Assembly: GCA_902727905.1 (NCBI GenBank)
Contig: CACVAR010000208.1
Coordinates: 1-10,493, forward strand
Direction: 5' to 3'
Origin: an uncultured Sulfurovum sp.
GTDB lineage: Bacteria > Campylobacterota > Campylobacteria > Campylobacterales > Sulfurovaceae
DNA: 10,493 bases
Shown: positions 1 through 6,918 of the stretch, one piece after another
How the letters are laid out: every line of letters begins with the position of its first letter
Numbering within the stretch: position 1 is the stretch's first letter
Program-made: the position numbers and the translations under genes
The notes under the pieces: generated by a model
The model's input: the letters and a program-made list of their open reading frames with translations, nothing else
What the model was told of the DNA's origin: nothing
Database searches by the model: none

Positions 1-351
1 GTAAAATTGACAACTGCTTTTTCTTTAACCAAAGTAGCATTTCAAACAGGAAGTATGGAGTTAACTGCTGACAGTAAAGAACGTTTAGATGTAGCTGCAG
101 AGACTATGAAAAATTATGATGGTTATACTTATAAAATTCAAGGGCATACTGATAGTAGTGGAAACGAAGCATCTAATGTAACACTAAGTAAGAATCGTGC
201 TGAGTCTGTTAAAGCTTATTTGGTTTCTAAAGGGATTGCTACAGCTAGCTTGACTGCTGAAGGTTTTGGTTCATCTCAACCTATAGCGAGTAATGAAACG
301 CAAGAAGGTAAAAAAGCAAACCGTAGGGTAGTTTTTGAGATTGTTAAATAA
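1..351 (+). CDS. OmpA-family peptidoglycan-binding C-terminal domain (5' truncated by window)
   Basis: The frame is open from the first base, so the gene starts upstream of the window; the TTG at 7 is only the first start-like codon and is not believed. The visible ~116 residues are a nearly complete OmpA C-terminal domain: a F-x-x-GS-x-x-LT-x-x-S opening, the GHTDSSG loop, the LSKNRAESVKAYL helix, GFGSSQPIASN, and the closing NRRVVFEI. In this family the Asp of HTD and the Arg of NRR hold diaminopimelate of peptidoglycan, so the protein should tie the outer membrane or an envelope complex to the cell wall. The N-terminal part (beta-barrel, lipoprotein or other) is not visible, so the subfamily cannot be set. 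The stop codon lies inside the left arm of the terminator hairpin that follows, so this gene ends its transcription unit. Confidence 0.92.
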   Translation, partial: VKLTTAFSLTKVAFQTGSMELTADSKERLDVAAETMKNYDGYTYKIQGHTDSSGNEASNVTLSKNRAESVKAYLVSKGIATASLTAEGFGSSQPIASNETQEGKKANRRVVFEIVK

Positions 352-374
352 AAGAGGGCTTTCCTCTTTTATTT
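346..374 (+). terminator. Rho-independent terminator of the OmpA-family gene
   Basis: A perfect 12-bp inverted repeat: AAATAAAAGAGG (346-357) and CCTCTTTTATTT (363-374) with the 5-base loop GCTTT. The A-rich left and T-rich right flanks make it usable in both directions. It includes the stop codon of the upstream gene at 349-351. Confidence 0.88.
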
Positions 375-398
375 AGTTCTCATAATACCAATACCTAC

Positions 399-417
399 TG
401 CGTAAAAAGGTTACGCA
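399..417. other. Short perfect hairpin in the namZ upstream region
   Basis: TGCGTAA (399-405) and TTACGCA (411-417) form a perfect 7-bp stem with loop AAAGG. It lies in the non-coding stretch between the OmpA gene and the NamZ-type gene. There is no T-run behind it, so a terminator is unlikely. It could be an operator or an RNA leader stem; the role is unknown. Confidence 0.45.
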
Positions 418-540
418 AATCAAGATAATAAAGTTAAACAATATCATTTGAATCAAAAATACTTCATATAGGAGTACACTTATACAATTACTCAACGAAT
501 AGTTACTAAACTCTTAGTTGGAGTTCAATTACGTTATGTG

Positions 541-567
541 AAGACCCTTTTATTAGGGTCTTATTTT
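541..567 (+). terminator. Terminator-like hairpin just before the namZ-type gene (possible leader attenuator)
   Basis: AAGACCCT (541-548) and AGGGTCTT (555-562) form a perfect 8-bp stem with a 6-base loop, followed by ATTTT. It ends only 21 bases before the start codon of the next gene, too close for an independent promoter downstream of it. It therefore either terminates a small upstream transcript or sits in the leader of the peptidoglycan cassette as an attenuator. Confidence 0.6.
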
Positions 568-583
568 ATAAAAAGTTAATCAA

Positions 584-1732
584 ATGTTAAAAAAAATATT
601 TCCTTTAATCCTCATCTTTTCATTTTCTCTACTTGCCAATGTTATGGTCGGAGCTGAAGATAAAAATGCTTATTTACCTCAATTAAAAAGTAAAAATGTT
701 GCCTTAGTTGTGAATCAATCTTCAGTCATTTATGGTGAACACTTGGTTGATATATTGCTTCAAGAGAAAATCAACGTACGTAAAATCTTTGCACCTGAAC
801 ATGGATTTAGAGGTAAGGCTGATGCTGGAGCTTATATTAAAAATGGTAGGGACAGTGCTACTGGGTTACCCATTATTTCACTTTATGGGAAAAATAAAAA
901 ACCTTCAAAAAAGAGTTTAAAAAACATAGATGTCCTTGTGTTTGACATTCAAGATGTGGGTGTTCGGTTTTATACTTACCTTTCTACGCTACATTACATT
1001 ATGGAAGCTGCTGCTGAATCTAATATAGAAGTTATTGTTTTAGACAGACCCAATCCTAATGCTGGTCGTATAGATGGTGAGGTGTTAAATATGAAGTACA
1101 CATCATTTGTAGGAATGCACCCTGTACCAATTTTATACGGTATGACTATTGGAGAGTATGCTTTGATGATAAATGGGGAGGGGTGGTTAAAAGGACATAA
1201 AAAGGCAAACTTAACCGTTGTTCCCTTACAAAACTACACCCATGCCACACCTTATTCGCTGACTATTAAGCCTTCACCAAATTTACCGAATGATTTGTCT
1301 ATTTATCTTTACCCTTCATTGGCATTTTTTGAGGGGACAACATTTTCAGCTGGACGTGGAACAGTTCAACAGTTTCAAGTTTATGGTAGTCCTTACTATG
1401 GTAAAAAGAATTTTACTTTTAAGCCTGTTTCACGTGAGGGAGCTAAGTATCCTAAACATCAAAATAAAGTTTGTTATGGTGTCGACTTATCTGGAGAGTT
1501 TATAGAAACAAATGCTGGAATTAATTTAACGTATCTTTTAGATGCTTATAAACATTACCCTTATAAAAAGAAGTTTTTTTTGAAAAATAGATTTATAGAT
1601 AAGTTGGCTGGATCCAATAACTTACGTCAGCAAGTTTTAGCTGGAAAGAGTGCCAAAGAGATTAAGCAGAGTTGGCAAAAAGAGTTGAAAGTCTTTAAAG
1701 TAATACGTGAAAATTATTTACTTTACCCTTAG
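584..1732 (+). CDS. namZ: NamZ-type exo-beta-N-acetylmuramidase (DUF1343, GH171), exported
   Basis: The 382-residue product matches the DUF1343/NamZ family, whose Bacillus subtilis member removes terminal N-acetylmuramic acid from the non-reducing end of cell-wall glycans. Residues 1-24 are a signal peptide (Lys-Lys, then a hydrophobic run). Family blocks in order: LVVNQSS at 41-47, FAPEHGFRG at 69-77, DIQDVGVRFYTY at 121-132, LDRPNPN at 153-159, PSPNLPND at 230-237 and FEGTTFSAGRGT at 249-260. Glu72 of the PEHG block is the likely catalytic acid. Length is normal for the family once the leader is removed. ATG 584 is chosen because it gives the full signal peptide, although no clear Shine-Dalgarno precedes it. 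It is the first gene of a three-gene cassette with two amidases, which points to exported or periplasmic wall turnover. The symbol is by family homology only. Confidence 0.88.
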   Translation: MLKKIFPLILIFSFSLLANVMVGAEDKNAYLPQLKSKNVALVVNQSSVIYGEHLVDILLQEKINVRKIFAPEHGFRGKADAGAYIKNGRDSATGLPIISLYGKNKKPSKKSLKNIDVLVFDIQDVGVRFYTYLSTLHYIMEAAAESNIEVIVLDRPNPNAGRIDGEVLNMKYTSFVGMHPVPILYGMTIGEYALMINGEGWLKGHKKANLTVVPLQNYTHATPYSLTIKPSPNLPNDLSIYLYPSLAFFEGTTFSAGRGTVQQFQVYGSPYYGKKNFTFKPVSREGAKYPKHQNKVCYGVDLSGEFIETNAGINLTYLLDAYKHYPYKKKFFLKNRFIDKLAGSNNLRQQVLAGKSAKEIKQSWQKELKVFKVIRENYLLYP

Positions 1733-1741
1733 GAGTACTGT

Positions 1742-2365
1742 TTGAGCGAACGAAAAGTTTTAATGCTCCTTGCTTGGGGTATGTTTTTGTTACTTATTAT
1801 TGCTATTTGGAGTGGAGGAACACTTAATACTACGGTACTTATACAAGCTGGGCATGTGGGACGAACAACAGGGAATATTGGTTCCATACACAATGGACTA
1901 AAAGAGTCGGAATGGAATGAACGTGTAGCCATACGTGTAGAAGACATTTTGAAAAACAATGGCATAATAGTGAACAGAGTAGGGGCAAAAATTCCTACTA
2001 CTAATGCTGTCATAGCTGTTGCCATTCATTTTGATGGTTCGGAAAATCATTGTGCTACTGGCGCTTCTATCGGTCATGATGGCTCAATGGGTTCACAACT
2101 TTTAGCTAAAAATTGGAAGCGTGAATATGGAAGTTTTTTCCCTTTTAAATGGCACAGAGATAACTTTACTAAGAATTTGAGTGACTATTATGGTTTTTCT
2201 AAAGTCAATACAAGTAAAGGGTTTTTAGTTTTAGAGTTAGGCGAAATAACTTGTAAAGAGCAAACCGACTGGTTAGAACCACGCTTGGGTGAAGTGGCAG
2301 CTAAAGTTGCCTATTTTATAATAAAGGAATTAGATAATGATAAAAAAAACACTACTAACAATTAG
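1742..2365 (+). CDS. Amidase_3-like N-acetylmuramoyl-L-alanine amidase with N-terminal membrane anchor
   Basis: The 207-residue product starts at a TTG supported by AGGAG at 1731-1735 with a 6-base spacer; this site overlaps the stop of the upstream namZ-type gene. Residues 6-24 are hydrophobic and look like a signal anchor or uncleaved leader. The rest resembles the zinc-dependent Amidase_3 fold: LIQAGHVG (His38), the KESEWNERVA helix (Glu55 or Glu57), AIHFDGS (His96) and LVLELGE (Glu165). These occupy the places of the His-Glu-His zinc ligands and catalytic Glu of that family. Such enzymes cut the bond between N-acetylmuramic acid and the L-alanine of the stem peptide. It is divergent from AmiA/AmiC-type enzymes and lacks AMIN or SH3 targeting domains, so the fold assignment is moderate. 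The next gene overlaps its end by 29 bases, so the two are probably co-translated. Confidence 0.72.
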   Translation: MSERKVLMLLAWGMFLLLIIAIWSGGTLNTTVLIQAGHVGRTTGNIGSIHNGLKESEWNERVAIRVEDILKNNGIIVNRVGAKIPTTNAVIAVAIHFDGSENHCATGASIGHDGSMGSQLLAKNWKREYGSFFPFKWHRDNFTKNLSDYYGFSKVNTSKGFLVLELGEITCKEQTDWLEPRLGEVAAKVAYFIIKELDNDKKNTTNN

Positions 2366-3011
2366 TTTGTTAACAACATTGGTTTTTGCTAATGGAGCAG
2401 AAGAGATCAAGATTATAGATAAGCCGATTAACTTTGGTCAAGAACGTATTGATATGACAAAGGCTTATATAAAAGATCATTATGGTTATGACGTTGAGAA
2501 CATTGAAATAGAGCCACGTATTATTGTCTTACATTGGACAGCAGATATGAGTTTTAAAAAGAGTTTTGACCGTTTAGAACCACAAAAACTTTTTTCAGAT
2601 AGAAAAGATATTGTAAAGGCTTCGGCTTTAAATGTTTCGTCTCATTTTATGGTGAAGCGTGATGGAACCATTTATAGACTTATGCCAGAAAATTGGATGG
2701 CACGTCATGTGATTGGGCTGAATTATTCGAGCATTGGGGTTGAAAATATTGGTGGAAAATCAAATAACAAAGAAGACCTTACTCCTGCGCAAGTGAAAGC
2801 AAATATCGCTTTAGTACGTTATCTAAAAAAGAAATACAATACCATTACTCATTTAATAGGACATCATGAGTACCGTGAAATGGAAGGTAGTGATTTGTGG
2901 TTAGAGTTGGACAAAGGGTATAGAACAGAAAAGTCTGATCCTGGTGATCAATTTATGTCTGATGTCCGTAATGAAGTTCTTGATTTGAATCTGTCAGCTG
3001 CAGTTAATTAA
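2337..3011 (+). CDS. AmpD-like Amidase_2 N-acetylmuramoyl-L-alanine amidase, exported
   Basis: The 224-residue product has a signal peptide at about 1-21 (Lys-Lys, hydrophobic core, Ala-Asn-Gly-Ala), so unlike cytosolic AmpD it should act outside the inner membrane. The Amidase_2 domain shows IIVLHWTAD (zinc ligand His66), SSHFMVKRDGTIYRLMPE at 101-118, ARHV (His124), SIGVENIGG at 132-140 (Glu136), LIGHHEYR (His176, zinc ligand) and KSDPG at 199-203 (Lys199 and Asp201, matching the AmpD K-x-D pair). These enzymes release stem peptides from muramic acid. ATG 2337 is supported by AAGGA at 2324-2328 with an 8-base spacer and lies inside the upstream amidase gene. Two amidases of different folds beside an exo-muramidase suggest stepwise breakdown of released wall fragments. 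A GlcNAc-removing enzyme such as NagZ is not in this window. Confidence 0.86.
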   Translation: MIKKTLLTISLLTTLVFANGAEEIKIIDKPINFGQERIDMTKAYIKDHYGYDVENIEIEPRIIVLHWTADMSFKKSFDRLEPQKLFSDRKDIVKASALNVSSHFMVKRDGTIYRLMPENWMARHVIGLNYSSIGVENIGGKSNNKEDLTPAQVKANIALVRYLKKKYNTITHLIGHHEYREMEGSDLWLELDKGYRTEKSDPGDQFMSDVRNEVLDLNLSAAVN

Positions 3012-3017
3012 AAGACC

Positions 3018-3039
3018 GTTTCTAGTAGAGACTAGAAAC
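3018..3039. other. Perfect 9-bp hairpin after the amidase cassette (weak terminator candidate)
   Basis: GTTTCTAGT (3018-3026) and ACTAGAAAC (3031-3039) form a perfect stem with the 4-base loop AGAG, beginning 7 bases after the amidase stop codon. Position fits a terminator or 3'-end stabiliser. The lack of a T-run (ATGAGGACTTATTT follows) makes intrinsic termination doubtful. Confidence 0.55.
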
Positions 3040-3067
3040 ATGAGGACTTATTTCGACGACAAAAGAA

Positions 3068-3127
3068 TTATGTCAAGATAGTATTAATTTTGTGTTAAGT
3101 TATTTACAAGTAATACTCTTGGCATAA
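3068..3127. other. Long imperfect inverted repeat in the 3012-3243 spacer
   Basis: The left arm 3068-3086 (TTATGTCAAG, two bulged bases, AGTATTA) pairs with the right arm 3111-3127 (TAATACT, CTTGGCATAA). This gives about 17 pairs including one G-T, with a 24-base loop. The right arm can instead pair partly with GACTTAT at 3045-3051, so two mutually exclusive folds are possible. No coding sequence is visible in 3012-3243. The function is unknown; it may be a structured RNA or a decayed repeat. Confidence 0.45.
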
Positions 3128-3222
3128 GTCTTAAAACATAAAACCATACACCTTTAAGAGAGAACTGAGTATTTTAAGCTTAATTCAACAATCCATAATA
3201 TTTATTTAACTATTTTACGTGA

Positions 3223-3237
3223 TATAAAATATTAGGA
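3223..3237 (+). promoter_or_regulatory. Candidate -10 box and ribosome-binding site for the DUF4375-like gene
   Basis: TATAAAAT at 3223-3230 is the best -10-like sequence before the gene. It would give a very short 5' leader carrying AGGA at 3234-3237, 6 bases before the ATG at 3244. No convincing -35 is seen, as is common for Campylobacterota promoters. Confidence 0.35.
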
Positions 3238-3243
3238 CAATTA

Positions 3244-3783
3244 ATGAAAATGGAAAAAATACTCATTTCAGACACTGCATATAATAGTAATGATTTATAC
3301 AATGTCGTTTTTGCTAACTCAAAAATAATAGCATACTTATTAGCACAAGGGGTAAAAGCTGAGGAACTTCATCCAGCTGCTATGGCGAGCTATTATGTAG
3401 ATTATTATTTCTCACAAGTAAATTCAGCTGGACTTTCTAAATTTGTACATGATTCTGAATGGAACAGTGATATGAATGATAGAATTGCTTATGGACTAAA
3501 AGAGATGAAGTCCTTTAAACATCTTGAATTTTTTAATAGTAAGCGAAATGAGATTAACAATCTTCCAAGTGATAAGTTTGAAAGGTACCTTGAGAACGGT
3601 TACCATCCTGATGAGCCTTTACGAATTGAATTGGATGAAGATAAAACGTTTTATAGTATTGATGATGAGATTGTTGACTTAAATGGTCAATGGTTAAAAG
3701 AACATAAAGATAGAGAAGTACTTTCAATGGATGAGATATTTTTAGCCATAGAAGATTTCTTAGGTAAACCGATAAAAAGATAA
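3244..3783 (+). CDS. Small acidic protein, possible DUF4375/DMP19-like
   Basis: The 179-residue soluble protein has no signal peptide or membrane segment and is rich in Asp, Glu and Lys. The segment YYVDYYFSQVNSAGLSKFV (residues 50-68) resembles the DUF4375/DMP19 signature, in which a Tyr-rich helix is followed by an N-x-G-(hydrophobic)-x-x-(F/Y) turn. DMP19 from Neisseria was described as a DNA mimic, and an acidic composition would suit that, but the similarity here is short and the role is unknown. ATG 3244 has AGGA 6 bases upstream; a second ATG at 3250 is a possible alternative. It is a monocistronic-looking gene flanked by structured spacers on both sides and has no evident link to the wall cassette or complex I. 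Confidence 0.6.
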   Translation: MKMEKILISDTAYNSNDLYNVVFANSKIIAYLLAQGVKAEELHPAAMASYYVDYYFSQVNSAGLSKFVHDSEWNSDMNDRIAYGLKEMKSFKHLEFFNSKRNEINNLPSDKFERYLENGYHPDEPLRIELDEDKTFYSIDDEIVDLNGQWLKEHKDREVLSMDEIFLAIEDFLGKPIKR

Positions 3784-3798
3784 TAATTTTTGGAGTAT

Positions 3799-3868
3799 TA
3801 GCTTATAGAAATAAAGTGTGAAAGAGGTTGTAACTCTAAGTTACATAGCATTTCTATTACATAAGCTA
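3799..3868. repeat. Imperfect long inverted repeat with internal hairpin, upstream of nuoA
   Basis: TAGCTTAT (3799-3806) pairs with ATAAGCTA (3861-3868), and AGAAAT (3807-3812) pairs with ATTTCT (3850-3855), leaving a small bulge. Inside is a perfect hairpin, GTAACT (3830-3835) and AGTTAC (3839-3844). It starts 15 bases after the stop of the DUF4375-like gene and ends just before the candidate nuoA promoter. It shares ACATAGCATTT and TATAGAA-TAA words with the spacer upstream of nuoG, so it may be a dispersed repeat. It lacks a T-run. Confidence 0.5.
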
Positions 3869-3869
3869 C

Positions 3870-3890
3870 TAAGTCCATACTAAATATAAT
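3870..3890 (+). promoter_or_regulatory. Candidate nuo operon promoter with TAAGTCC box
   Basis: TATAAT at 3885-3890 is a consensus -10 hexamer about 100 bases before nuoA. TAAGTCC at 3870-3876 lies at the place of an upstream element, followed by ACTAA at 3879-3883. A near-identical arrangement occurs before nuoG (9009-9030). No classical TTGACA is present. Promoter function is inferred from position and the -10 match. Confidence 0.5.
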
Positions 3891-3926
3891 TAACATTTTT
3901 TACGATAGTATAAGCACAATAATCTT

Positions 3927-3955
3927 CCAGGTTTTCCAATTAGTGGGAAAAATGG
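3927..3955 (+). other. Hairpin in the nuoA leader
   Basis: TTTTCC (3932-3937) pairs with GGAAAA (3946-3951), extended by CCA (3927-3929) with TGG (3953-3955) across small bulges; the loop is 8 bases. It lies 25 bases before the nuoA ribosome-binding site (AGGAG at 3981-3985) and may stabilise or regulate the leader. Confidence 0.4.
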
Positions 3956-3992
3956 TAATAGACAACAACATTTTGGATAAAGGAGTTTTAAA

Positions 3993-4382
3993 ATGACTCA
4001 TGTGATTAACAGTAATCCCTATTTAGGTATCTTCTTCTTATTTATTGTAACTGTAGTAGCATTTAATGCAACGCTTTTAGCAGCTCGATTTATAAGTAGA
4101 AAAATGGCAAGGCTTGACACAGAGAAGTTGAAATTGACAATCTATGAGTGTGGACCAGAGGTTACAAAGCAGCCTAACACTATTTCAGTTCAGTTTTACA
4201 TGTTAGCAATTCTCTTTATTCTTTTTGATATTGAGATTATCTTTATGTTCCCGTGGGCTGTTAACTTTCAACTTCTTGGTTGGTTTGGATTTACAGCAAT
4301 GTTCTTCTTCTTGTTGTTGTTAACAATTGGGTTTATTTATGAATGGAAAAAAGGAGCACTTGAATGGCACAGCATCAAGTAA
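3993..4382 (+). CDS. nuoA: Complex I subunit NuoA (ND3 homologue)
   Basis: The 129-residue membrane protein has three hydrophobic helices (about 10-32, 66-90 and 94-115), normal for NuoA. The diagnostic loop YECGPE at 51-56 with Cys53, followed by the FDIEIIFMFPWAV segment at 78-90 with Asp79 and Glu81, identifies it clearly. NuoA sits at the joint between the membrane arm and the quinone cavity of the respiratory NADH- or flavodoxin-type quinone oxidoreductase, next to NuoH. ATG 3993 has AGGAG 7 bases upstream. It is the first gene of the nuoABCD-E-like operon; its last 19 bases overlap nuoB, which implies translational coupling. Confidence 0.97.
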   Translation: MTHVINSNPYLGIFFLFIVTVVAFNATLLAARFISRKMARLDTEKLKLTIYECGPEVTKQPNTISVQFYMLAILFILFDIEIIFMFPWAVNFQLLGWFGFTAMFFFLLLLTIGFIYEWKKGALEWHSIK

Positions 4383-4882
4383 ATTACGCCTCTTCTGGAG
4401 GACTACCAGTAGCATTAACTACCGTTGATCATTTGGTAAACTGGGGGCGAAGTAACTCACTTTGGCCTTTAACATACGGACTCGCATGTTGTGCGATTGA
4501 GATGATGGCAGCCGGTGGTAGCCGTTACGATTTTGATAGATTTGGTACAATCTTTAGAGCTTCTCCAAGACAATCAGATGTTATGATTTTGGCTGGAACG
4601 CTTTCTAAGAAGCATGCTGAGTTTGCTAGAAGACTTTATGACCAAATGACAGAACCTAAATGGGTAATCTCTATGGGGTCATGTGCAAATACTGGTGGTA
4701 TGTTTAACACTTACTCAACAGTACAAGGTGTCGATAGAATTATCCCTGTAGATATTTACTTACCTGGTTGTGCACCTCGTCCAGAGACACTTCAGTATGC
4801 TTTGATGATGCTTCAAAAGAAGATTAGAAAACAGTCTGCAAATATGAATAAAAACACAAAACAAAACTTGAGGTTAATATAG
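4364..4882 (+). CDS. nuoB: Complex I subunit NuoB (PSST, N2 cluster)
   Basis: The 172-residue subunit binds the terminal 4Fe-4S cluster N2, which hands electrons to quinone. The four ligands are visible as Cys42-Cys43 in LACCAIEMM, Cys107 in GSCANTGG and Cys136 in LPGCAPRPE. ASPRQSDVMILAG at 66-78 is also characteristic. The C-terminal 20 or so residues are Lys/Asn-rich and variable. ATG 4364 lies inside the end of nuoA and is preceded by AAGGAG at 4351-4356 with a 7-base spacer. The stop is separated from the nuoC ATG by one base. Confidence 0.98.
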   Translation: MAQHQVNYASSGGLPVALTTVDHLVNWGRSNSLWPLTYGLACCAIEMMAAGGSRYDFDRFGTIFRASPRQSDVMILAGTLSKKHAEFARRLYDQMTEPKWVISMGSCANTGGMFNTYSTVQGVDRIIPVDIYLPGCAPRPETLQYALMMLQKKIRKQSANMNKNTKQNLRLI

Positions 4883-4883
4883 C

Positions 4884-5678
4884 ATGAGAAAATATGTACC
4901 AAAAGACAGTGTCCAAAAGAAAGCATATTATACAGATAGGTTTCATGTTGTTCCAAGTACACCTAGAGAAAAAGTAGATAGTGACCCAGTATATGCTGAA
5001 CAACTTGAAGCTTTAGCTGCAAAAGTTGAAGTAAAGTCATCACGTATTGAACTCAACTGTATGGTAGTTGAAATTAATCATGAAGATAATTTTAAAGCTT
5101 TAGAGGTATTAAAAGAAGAGTGTGGTTATGCTGTACTTACTGAAATGTCAGCTGTAGATTATTTAGCTAAAGATGGAAACTTTGAAGTTTTTTATCAGAT
5201 GTTAAATCTTAAAGAGGTTAAACGTATGCGTTTAGTCATGAGAATAGAGCAGGGACTGGCTGTTGAATCAGCCGTACCTCTTTATAAGTCTGCAAACTTT
5301 GCAGAGCGTGAAATGTTTGATATGTTTGGTATTGTGGCTAACAATCATCCATTTATGAAAAGAATTCTTATGCCTGATGACTGGGAAGGTAACCCTCTTC
5401 TTAAAACTTATCCATTACACGGTGATGAGTTTGCATCATGGTATGAAGTGGATAAAATCTTTGGAAAAGATGCACGTGAAGCAATTGGTCCAGAGAACAG
5501 AGATGAAGCAAAAGTTGAGAGATATGACTCAAAACGTTTCTCAAGAGTAGGGTATGAAGTACCATTTGGTGCTGATGTTAATGCTGAAAATGAGACTGAA
5601 ACAGCCATTGAGTACTCTAAAACATTCTTAGTTGATTACAACAAGGGTGATACAAAGCAATTAAAAGAAAGAAAGTAG
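4884..5678 (+). CDS. nuoC: Complex I subunit NuoC (30 kDa, long Campylobacterota form)
   Basis: The 264-residue hydrophilic-arm subunit docks beside NuoD and NuoB and carries no cofactor. The family signature is present: EREMFDMFGI at 141-150, the HP pair at 155-156, and RILMPDDWEGNPLLKTYPL at 160-178. It is longer than the roughly 200-residue NuoC of many bacteria. There is an N-terminal extension of about 50 residues and a charged C-terminal extension of about 85 residues after the signature, as I recall for H. pylori NuoC. NuoC and NuoD are separate genes here, not fused as in E. coli. GAGGT at 4870-4874 precedes the ATG by 9 bases, within the end of nuoB. Confidence 0.97.
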   Translation: MRKYVPKDSVQKKAYYTDRFHVVPSTPREKVDSDPVYAEQLEALAAKVEVKSSRIELNCMVVEINHEDNFKALEVLKEECGYAVLTEMSAVDYLAKDGNFEVFYQMLNLKEVKRMRLVMRIEQGLAVESAVPLYKSANFAEREMFDMFGIVANNHPFMKRILMPDDWEGNPLLKTYPLHGDEFASWYEVDKIFGKDAREAIGPENRDEAKVERYDSKRFSRVGYEVPFGADVNAENETETAIEYSKTFLVDYNKGDTKQLKERK

Positions 5679-5688
5679 GTAGATAGAT

Positions 5689-6918
5689 ATGCAACAACCA
5701 AATAAACTTTCCCCATTTTTTGAGAACCTTAACTTTGAAAGAGATGACAACACTATGGTTGTTAACTTTGGTCCTCAGCACCCCTCAGCTCATGGTCAGT
5801 TAAGACTTGTTTTAGAGTTAGATGGGGAGCAGGTAGTTAAAGCCTATCCAGATATTGGTTACCTTCACCGTGGTATTGAAAAAATGGCTGAGAACATGAC
5901 TTATAATGAGTTCTTACCAACAACAGATAGGCTTGACTATATTGCGTCAACTTCAAACAACTATGCTTATGCATTGTCAGTTGAAAGACTATTAGGTATT
6001 GAAGTGCCAAGACGTGCACAAGTTATTCGTACGATGTTACTTGAACTTAACAGAATTATTTCTCACCTTTTCTTTATTGCAACCCATGCACTTGATGTTG
6101 GAGCAATGTCTATGTTCCTTTATGCTTTCCGTGAGCGTGAATTTGCAATGGATTTAATGGAAGATTACTGTGGTGCAAGACTTACGCACTCTGCTGTAAG
6201 AATTGGTGGGGTTCCATTAGATATTCCATCTGACTGGTTAGCAAACATGGAAAAATTCTGTTCAAACTTAGAGCATGAATTAGAGCATACTTATAATGCA
6301 CTTCTTCAAGAGAATAGAATTTGGAAAATGCGTCTTGAAAATGTGGGTGTTCTTTCTCCAGAAGATGCACTTTCATGGGGATGTTCTGGACCTATGCTTC
6401 GAGGTTCAGGGATTGCTTATGATATTAGAAAAGAAGAACCATATGAACTTTACCCAGAGTTAGATTTTGATGTTCCTGTGTCAGACCTAAATGACTCTTA
6501 TGGACGTTATAGATTGTATATGGCAGAGATGACACAGTCTATTAGAATTATTAGACAACTTATGCCAATGTACGGAGAGACTGAGCCACAACTTATGGCA
6601 CATGCTCCACAGTATATTTCTGCTCCTAAAGAAGAGATTATGACACAAAACTATGCATTAATGCAGCACTTTGTTTTGGTAACTCAAGGTATGAGACCTC
6701 CAAAGGGTGAAGTGTATGTTCCTACAGAGTCACCAAAAGGTGAGCTTGGTTTCTATATTAAGTCTGAGGGTGAACCATATGCTTATAGACTTAAATGTAG
6801 AGCACCATCGTTTTTCCATACAGGTATACTTCAAGAGCTTTTAGTAGGTGTATATATTGCTGATGTTGTAACCATTATTGGTACAACAAATATTGTATTT
6901 GGTGAGGTAGATAGATAA
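5689..6918 (+). CDS. nuoD: Complex I subunit NuoD (49 kDa, quinone site)
   Basis: The 409-residue subunit lines the quinone-binding pocket together with NuoB. The N-terminal block NFGPQHPSAHGQLRLVLELD at 26-45 contains His31 and His35 (the quinone-head region), followed by GYLHRGIEK at 57-65 and TTDRLDYIA at 78-86, whose Tyr84 matches the quinone-contacting Tyr. The C-terminal half shows PKGELGFYI, YRLKCRAPSF and the conserved GEVDR end. Length is normal for the family. The upstream AGGT lies in the nuoC stop region with an 8-base spacer. Its TAA overlaps the ATG of the NuoE-like gene by one base (TAATG), a strong sign of coupled translation. Confidence 0.98.
   Translation: MQQPNKLSPFFENLNFERDDNTMVVNFGPQHPSAHGQLRLVLELDGEQVVKAYPDIGYLHRGIEKMAENMTYNEFLPTTDRLDYIASTSNNYAYALSVERLLGIEVPRRAQVIRTMLLELNRIISHLFFIATHALDVGAMSMFLYAFREREFAMDLMEDYCGARLTHSAVRIGGVPLDIPSDWLANMEKFCSNLEHELEHTYNALLQENRIWKMRLENVGVLSPEDALSWGCSGPMLRGSGIAYDIRKEEPYELYPELDFDVPVSDLNDSYGRYRLYMAEMTQSIRIIRQLMPMYGETEPQLMAHAPQYISAPKEEIMTQNYALMQHFVLVTQGMRPPKGEVYVPTESPKGELGFYIKSEGEPYAYRLKCRAPSFFHTGILQELLVGVYIADVVTIIGTTNIVFGEVDR

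Noticed and set aside
7..9. TTG at position 7 as the real start of the OmpA-family gene
   Set aside because: The frame is open upstream to the window edge, and a start here would give a bare domain without any export signal.
1729..2025. Minus-strand 98-codon frame opposite the Amidase_3-like gene
   Set aside because: The opposite strand carries ordered catalytic motifs and a proper ribosome-binding site; the minus frame shows no recognisable domain.
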